From Comamonas terrigena NBRC 13299 (GTDB lineage Bacteria; Pseudomonadota; Gammaproteobacteria; Burkholderiales; Burkholderiaceae_C), in the NCBI RefSeq assembly GCF_006740045.1, contig NZ_AP019749.1, positions 4,607,001 to 4,671,000 of the forward strand: DNA of 64,000 nucleotides, read 5' to 3'. How positions within the stretch are numbered: the first letter of the stretch is position 1; every line of letters starts with the position of its first letter. The translations under genes were made by a program, and so were the position numbers. Of this stretch, positions 61,347 through 64,000 are shown piece by piece. The notes beneath the pieces were generated by a model that made no database searches, was not told the origin of the DNA, and saw only the letters and a program-made list of their open reading frames with translations.

Positions 61347-62789
61347 TTATTTGCCGATGCAGAAGCTGGAGAAGATCACGCCCAGCAGATCGTCCGAGGT
61401 GAATTCGCCGGTGATGCTGTTCAGCGCCTGCTGCGCCAGGCGCAGCTCCTCGGCCAGGATGTCCAGCGCCGGCCCGGGCACATTCAGCTGGTCATGGGCC
61501 TCCTGCAGGTGGGCTCCCACGGCCTGCAGCGCCTCCACATGCCGCGCACGGGCGATGTACAGGCCTTCGGCGGCGGACTGCCAGCCGGCCACCTGCAACA
61601 GGCGCTGGCGCACGGCATCCAGCCCCGCGCCGGTGCGGGCGGACAGGCTCAGCCGCTGCTCACTGCCCACGCGGCCGGCCAGAGGCGCCAGCGGCTCCAT
61701 CTGCGCGCCGGGCGCGGCCAGGTCGATCTTGTTCCACAGATCGATCACCGGCACACTGGGCAGGATGCGTTCCGCCAGCGTCTGGGCGATCTCCAGGTCG
61801 GCGGCGGCGTAGTCCGCCTCCGTGGTGCGCGAGAGATCGTGCAGGAACAGCACGGCATCGGCAGCGGCGATCTCGTCCCAGGCACGGGCAATGCCGATGC
61901 GTTCCACCTCGTCGTCGCTGTCGCGCAGGCCGGCGGTGTCGATCACGTGCAGCGGCACGCCATCGATCTGGATGGTCTGCTGCACCTTGTCGCGTGTGGT
62001 GCCGGCAATCGGGGTGACGATGGCCAGCTCGGCCCCCGCCAGCGCATTGAGCAGCGAGCTCTTGCCCGCATTGGGCTGGCCGGCAATCACCACCTTGATG
62101 CCTTCGCGCAGCAGCGCCCCCTGCTGGGTGCGGGCCAGCACCAGGCCCAGCTGCGCCTGCAGGCGGTCGAGCTGGCCGTAGGCGTCGGCTTTCTGCAGGA
62201 AATCGATTTCTTCCTCAGGGAAGTCCAGCGTGGCTTCCACCAGCATGCGCAGATGCACCAGCGCATCGCGCAGCTCGCGGATTTCGCGCGAGAAGTCACC
62301 CGACAGCGACCGGCTGGCGCTGCGGGCCGCCGCTTCGGTGCTGGCGTCGATCAGATCGGCAATCGCCTCGGCCTGGGCTAGGTCGATCTTGTCGTTCAGA
62401 AACGCACGTTCGGTGAACTCGCCGGGCTGAGCCAGGCGCAGGCCTGGCAGCACCGGCGCCCCTGCTTCGCCCAGGCTGGCCGCCGCCTCCAGGCAGCGCG
62501 CCAGCAGCAGCTGCAGCACCACCGGCCCGCCGTGGGCCTGCAGCTCCAGCACGTCTTCCCCGGTGTAGCTGTGCGGGCCGGGGAAGTACAGCGCCAGGCC
62601 GTGGTCTATGGGAGCCCCCTTGGCATCTTTGAACGGTAGGTAGCTGGCCTCGCGGGGCTTGAGATTCTTGCCGCACAGCACACGCACCAGTGGCGCGATC
62701 TGCTTGCCCGAGATGCGCACGATGCCCACCGCCCCCCGGCCGGGTGCGGTGGCGATGGCGGCAATGGGATCGGTATGGCGGGCAAGCAT
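61347..62789 (-). CDS. mnmE: tRNA uridine-5-carboxymethylaminomethyl modification GTPase
   Basis: 480 residues. N-terminal domain with [20 protein letters not shown], central G-domain ([16 protein letters not shown]alker A, IAGTTRD G2, DTAGLRD G3, NKID-like G4) and the C-terminal CIGK whose Cys is essential. With MnmG it modifies the wobble uridine of several tRNAs. ATG 62789 is chosen over an upstream TTG. Paired with yidC, as in most proteobacteria near the origin. Confidence 0.97.
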   Translation of the reverse strand: MLARHTDPIAAIATAPGRGAVGIVRISGKQIAPLVRVLCGKNLKPREASYLPFKDAKGAPIDHGLALYFPGPHSYTGEDVLELQAHGGPVVLQLLLARCLEAAASLGEAGAPVLPGLRLAQPGEFTERAFLNDKIDLAQAEAIADLIDASTEAAARSASRSLSGDFSREIRELRDALVHLRMLVEATLDFPEEEIDFLQKADAYGQLDRLQAQLGLVLARTQQGALLREGIKVVIAGQPNAGKSSLLNALAGAELAIVTPIAGTTRDKVQQTIQIDGVPLHVIDTAGLRDSDDEVERIGIARAWDEIAAADAVLFLHDLSRTTEADYAAADLEIAQTLAERILPSVPVIDLWNKIDLAAPGAQMEPLAPLAGRVGSEQRLSLSARTGAGLDAVRQRLLQVAGWQSAAEGLYIARARHVEALQAVGAHLQEAHDQLNVPGPALDILAEELRLAQQALNSITGEFTSDDLLGVIFSSFCIGK

Positions 62790-62891
62790 GGGCAAGGCTT
62801 TCGAGGAGGAAATCGGTGGGGTACCGGGTCAGCGGCCGATCATAGCCAGGGCCGCCGTCTTTGCCGTGCCGGAAGTCCCGGCACCAAAGAC

Positions 62892-62914
62892 AACGGCCGC
62901 TTGCGGCGGCCGTT
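62892..62914 (-). terminator. Hairpin after yidC
   Basis: AACGGCCGC and GCGGCCGTT arms with a 5-nt loop, 22 bp after the yidC stop; only a weak T-rich tail (GTCTTT). May terminate yidC partly. Confidence 0.5.
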
Positions 62915-62936
62915 GGGGGATCAGCGCAGGCGCTGC

Positions 62937-64000
62937 TTACTTCTTCTTGCCCGCATCAGCCACAGGGGCCGACTTGAAGTTGGGCAGATTGAACTGGGGC
63001 GGCACACCCATGCGGGTGTTGATGACCCACTGCTGTGCAATGGACAGGATGTTGTTGGTCAGCCAGTACAGCACCAGGCCGGCGGGGAACATGAAGAACA
63101 TCACGCTGAAGATCAGCGGCATGAACCACATCATCTTGGCCTGCATCGGATCGGGTGGCACGGGGTTCAGTGCGGTCTGCAGCAGCGACGACAGCATCAT
63201 CAGCAGCGGCAGGATGAACCAGGGGTCCTTGGCCGACAGGTCGGTGATCCAGCCGATCCAGGGCGCCTGGCGCATTTCCACCGAGGACAGCAGCACCCAG
63301 TACAGGGTCATGAACACGGGGATCTGGATCATGATGGGCAGGCAGCCGCCCATGGGATTGACCTTTTCCTCGCGGTAGATGCGCATCATCTCTTGCTGCA
63401 TCTGCTGGGGCTTGTCCTTCAGGCGCTCGCGCATTTCCTGAATCTTGGGGTTGATGGCCTTCATCTTGGCCATGCTGGAGTAGGCCTTGGCGTTGAACCA
63501 GTAGAAGATGATCTTCAGGATCAGCACCAGACCGATGATGGCCCAGCCCCAGTTGCCCAGCACGCTGTGGATCTGGTCCAGCAGCCAGTACATGGGCTTG
63601 GCCAGGATGGTGAACATGCCGTAGTCCTTCACCAGCTCCAGGCCGGGGTAGATGGATTCCAGCATCTTTTCCAGCTGCGGGCCGGCGAACAGGCGCGCAT
63701 CGACGGCCTTGGTTTCGCCGGGTTGCAGCGTGCCCAGGGTGGTGATGGTGCCGGCGGCATACAGGTTATCGCCCACCTTGCGGGCGAAGTTGTCGCGCTG
63801 CAGGCCATCACCCAGCAGCCAGGCGCTGGCGAAGTAATGCTGCACCATGGCCACATAGCCATCGGGCGTGGACTTCACGAATTCGGTCTTGCCCTTTTCG
63901 ATGTCCTTGAACTCGACCTTCTGGAACTTCTTCTCGTGCGAGTACACGGCCGGACCGGTGAAGGTCGAGTACATGGCCGACTTTTCGCCTTCGGGCGCAT
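62937..64000 (-). CDS. yidC: Membrane protein insertase YidC, N-terminal part outside window
   Basis: The last ~354 codons; the frame runs open into the window edge (A-P-E-G-E-K-S-A before the first visible Met). Part of the periplasmic domain, then the conserved insertase core: [40 protein letters not shown] and [20 protein letters not shown] with the following helices. Inserts and folds inner-membrane proteins with or without SecYEG. rnpA and rpmH should lie beyond the edge. Confidence 0.97.
   Translation of the reverse strand, partial: APEGEKSAMYSTFTGPAVYSHEKKFQKVEFKDIEKGKTEFVKSTPDGYVAMVQHYFASAWLLGDGLQRDNFARKVGDNLYAAGTITTLGTLQPGETKAVDARLFAGPQLEKMLESIYPGLELVKDYGMFTILAKPMYWLLDQIHSVLGNWGWAIIGLVLILKIIFYWFNAKAYSSMAKMKAINPKIQEMRERLKDKPQQMQQEMMRIYREEKVNPMGGCLPIMIQIPVFMTLYWVLLSSVEMRQAPWIGWITDLSAKDPWFILPLLMMLSSLLQTALNPVPPDPMQAKMMWFMPLIFSVMFFMFPAGLVLYWLTNNILSIAQQWVINTRMGVPPQFNLPNFKSAPVADAGKKK

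Noticed and set aside
1..64000. tRNA, rRNA, tmRNA, 4.5S or RNase P RNA genes, CRISPR arrays, insertion sequences, phage genes
   Set aside because: Looked for conserved arms, landmark motifs, spaced repeats and transposase motifs; none found.

Overview
The window is a GC-rich, densely coded piece of a betaproteobacterial chromosome, most likely from the Comamonadaceae (Comamonas/Delftia/Acidovorax-type). The family is suggested by three Bug/TctC-type solute-binding proteins, the lptD-surA-rsmA string, the metX-metW pair, and the terminal mnmE-yidC pair. In this group yidC is normally followed by rnpA, rpmH and the dnaA/oriC region, so the right edge probably lies close to the replication origin. 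No tRNA, rRNA, CRISPR array, insertion sequence or prophage was seen.

Layout. 0-6.4 kb: signalling genes (a partial GNAT enzyme, an HD-GYP response regulator overlapping an MHYT-PAS hybrid histidine kinase), a duplicated DUF2061 membrane protein and a lone flagellar-rod-like protein. 6.3-7.0 kb: gene-free stretch with DnaA-box-like sequences and an orphan terminator. 7-24 kb: nitrogen/carbon catabolic island with LysR and LysE genes, beta-alanine:pyruvate aminotransferase, CoA-acylating (methyl)malonate-semialdehyde dehydrogenase, an IclR regulator, a Bug protein, an Asp/Glu/hydantoin racemase, an N-carbamoyl-amino-acid (beta-ureidopropionase-like) hydrolase, a five-gene peptide-type ABC importer, an amidase and ureidoglycolate lyase. 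Together these could import a ureido compound, remove the carbamoyl group, and feed beta-alanine or glyoxylate into central metabolism. 24-30 kb: a small lipoprotein, a Bug protein, malic enzyme MaeB, and a secreted RNase with its barstar-type inhibitor.

30-45 kb: outer-membrane and housekeeping genes (rsmA, surA, lptD, amgK, rsmE), a diguanylate cyclase, RidA, a lipase-like hydrolase, an M20 peptidase, a chemoreceptor, a Tat-type glycerophosphodiesterase and a hydroxypyruvate-isomerase-like enzyme. 45-49.5 kb: metX-metW behind a SAM-II-type riboswitch with a terminator touching the start codon; a GDT1/TMEM165-family transporter gene behind a yybP-ykoY-type (manganese) riboswitch; and two tandem RRM RNA-binding proteins. 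49.5-64 kb: kdsD-kdsC-lptC, a GGDEF/EAL protein with a degenerate receiver, apt, a DUF4105 membrane protein, a lipoprotein alpha/beta hydrolase, a gamma-glutamyltransferase paired with a Bug protein, mnmE and the 3' part of yidC.

The strongest non-coding signals are the two riboswitches flanking the GDT1-family gene at 47.3-48.15 kb. Three c-di-GMP enzymes (HD-GYP, GGDEF, GGDEF/EAL) and a chemoreceptor show an environmentally responsive, probably motile bacterium. All functions come from motif recognition by eye; start codons are marked where uncertain.
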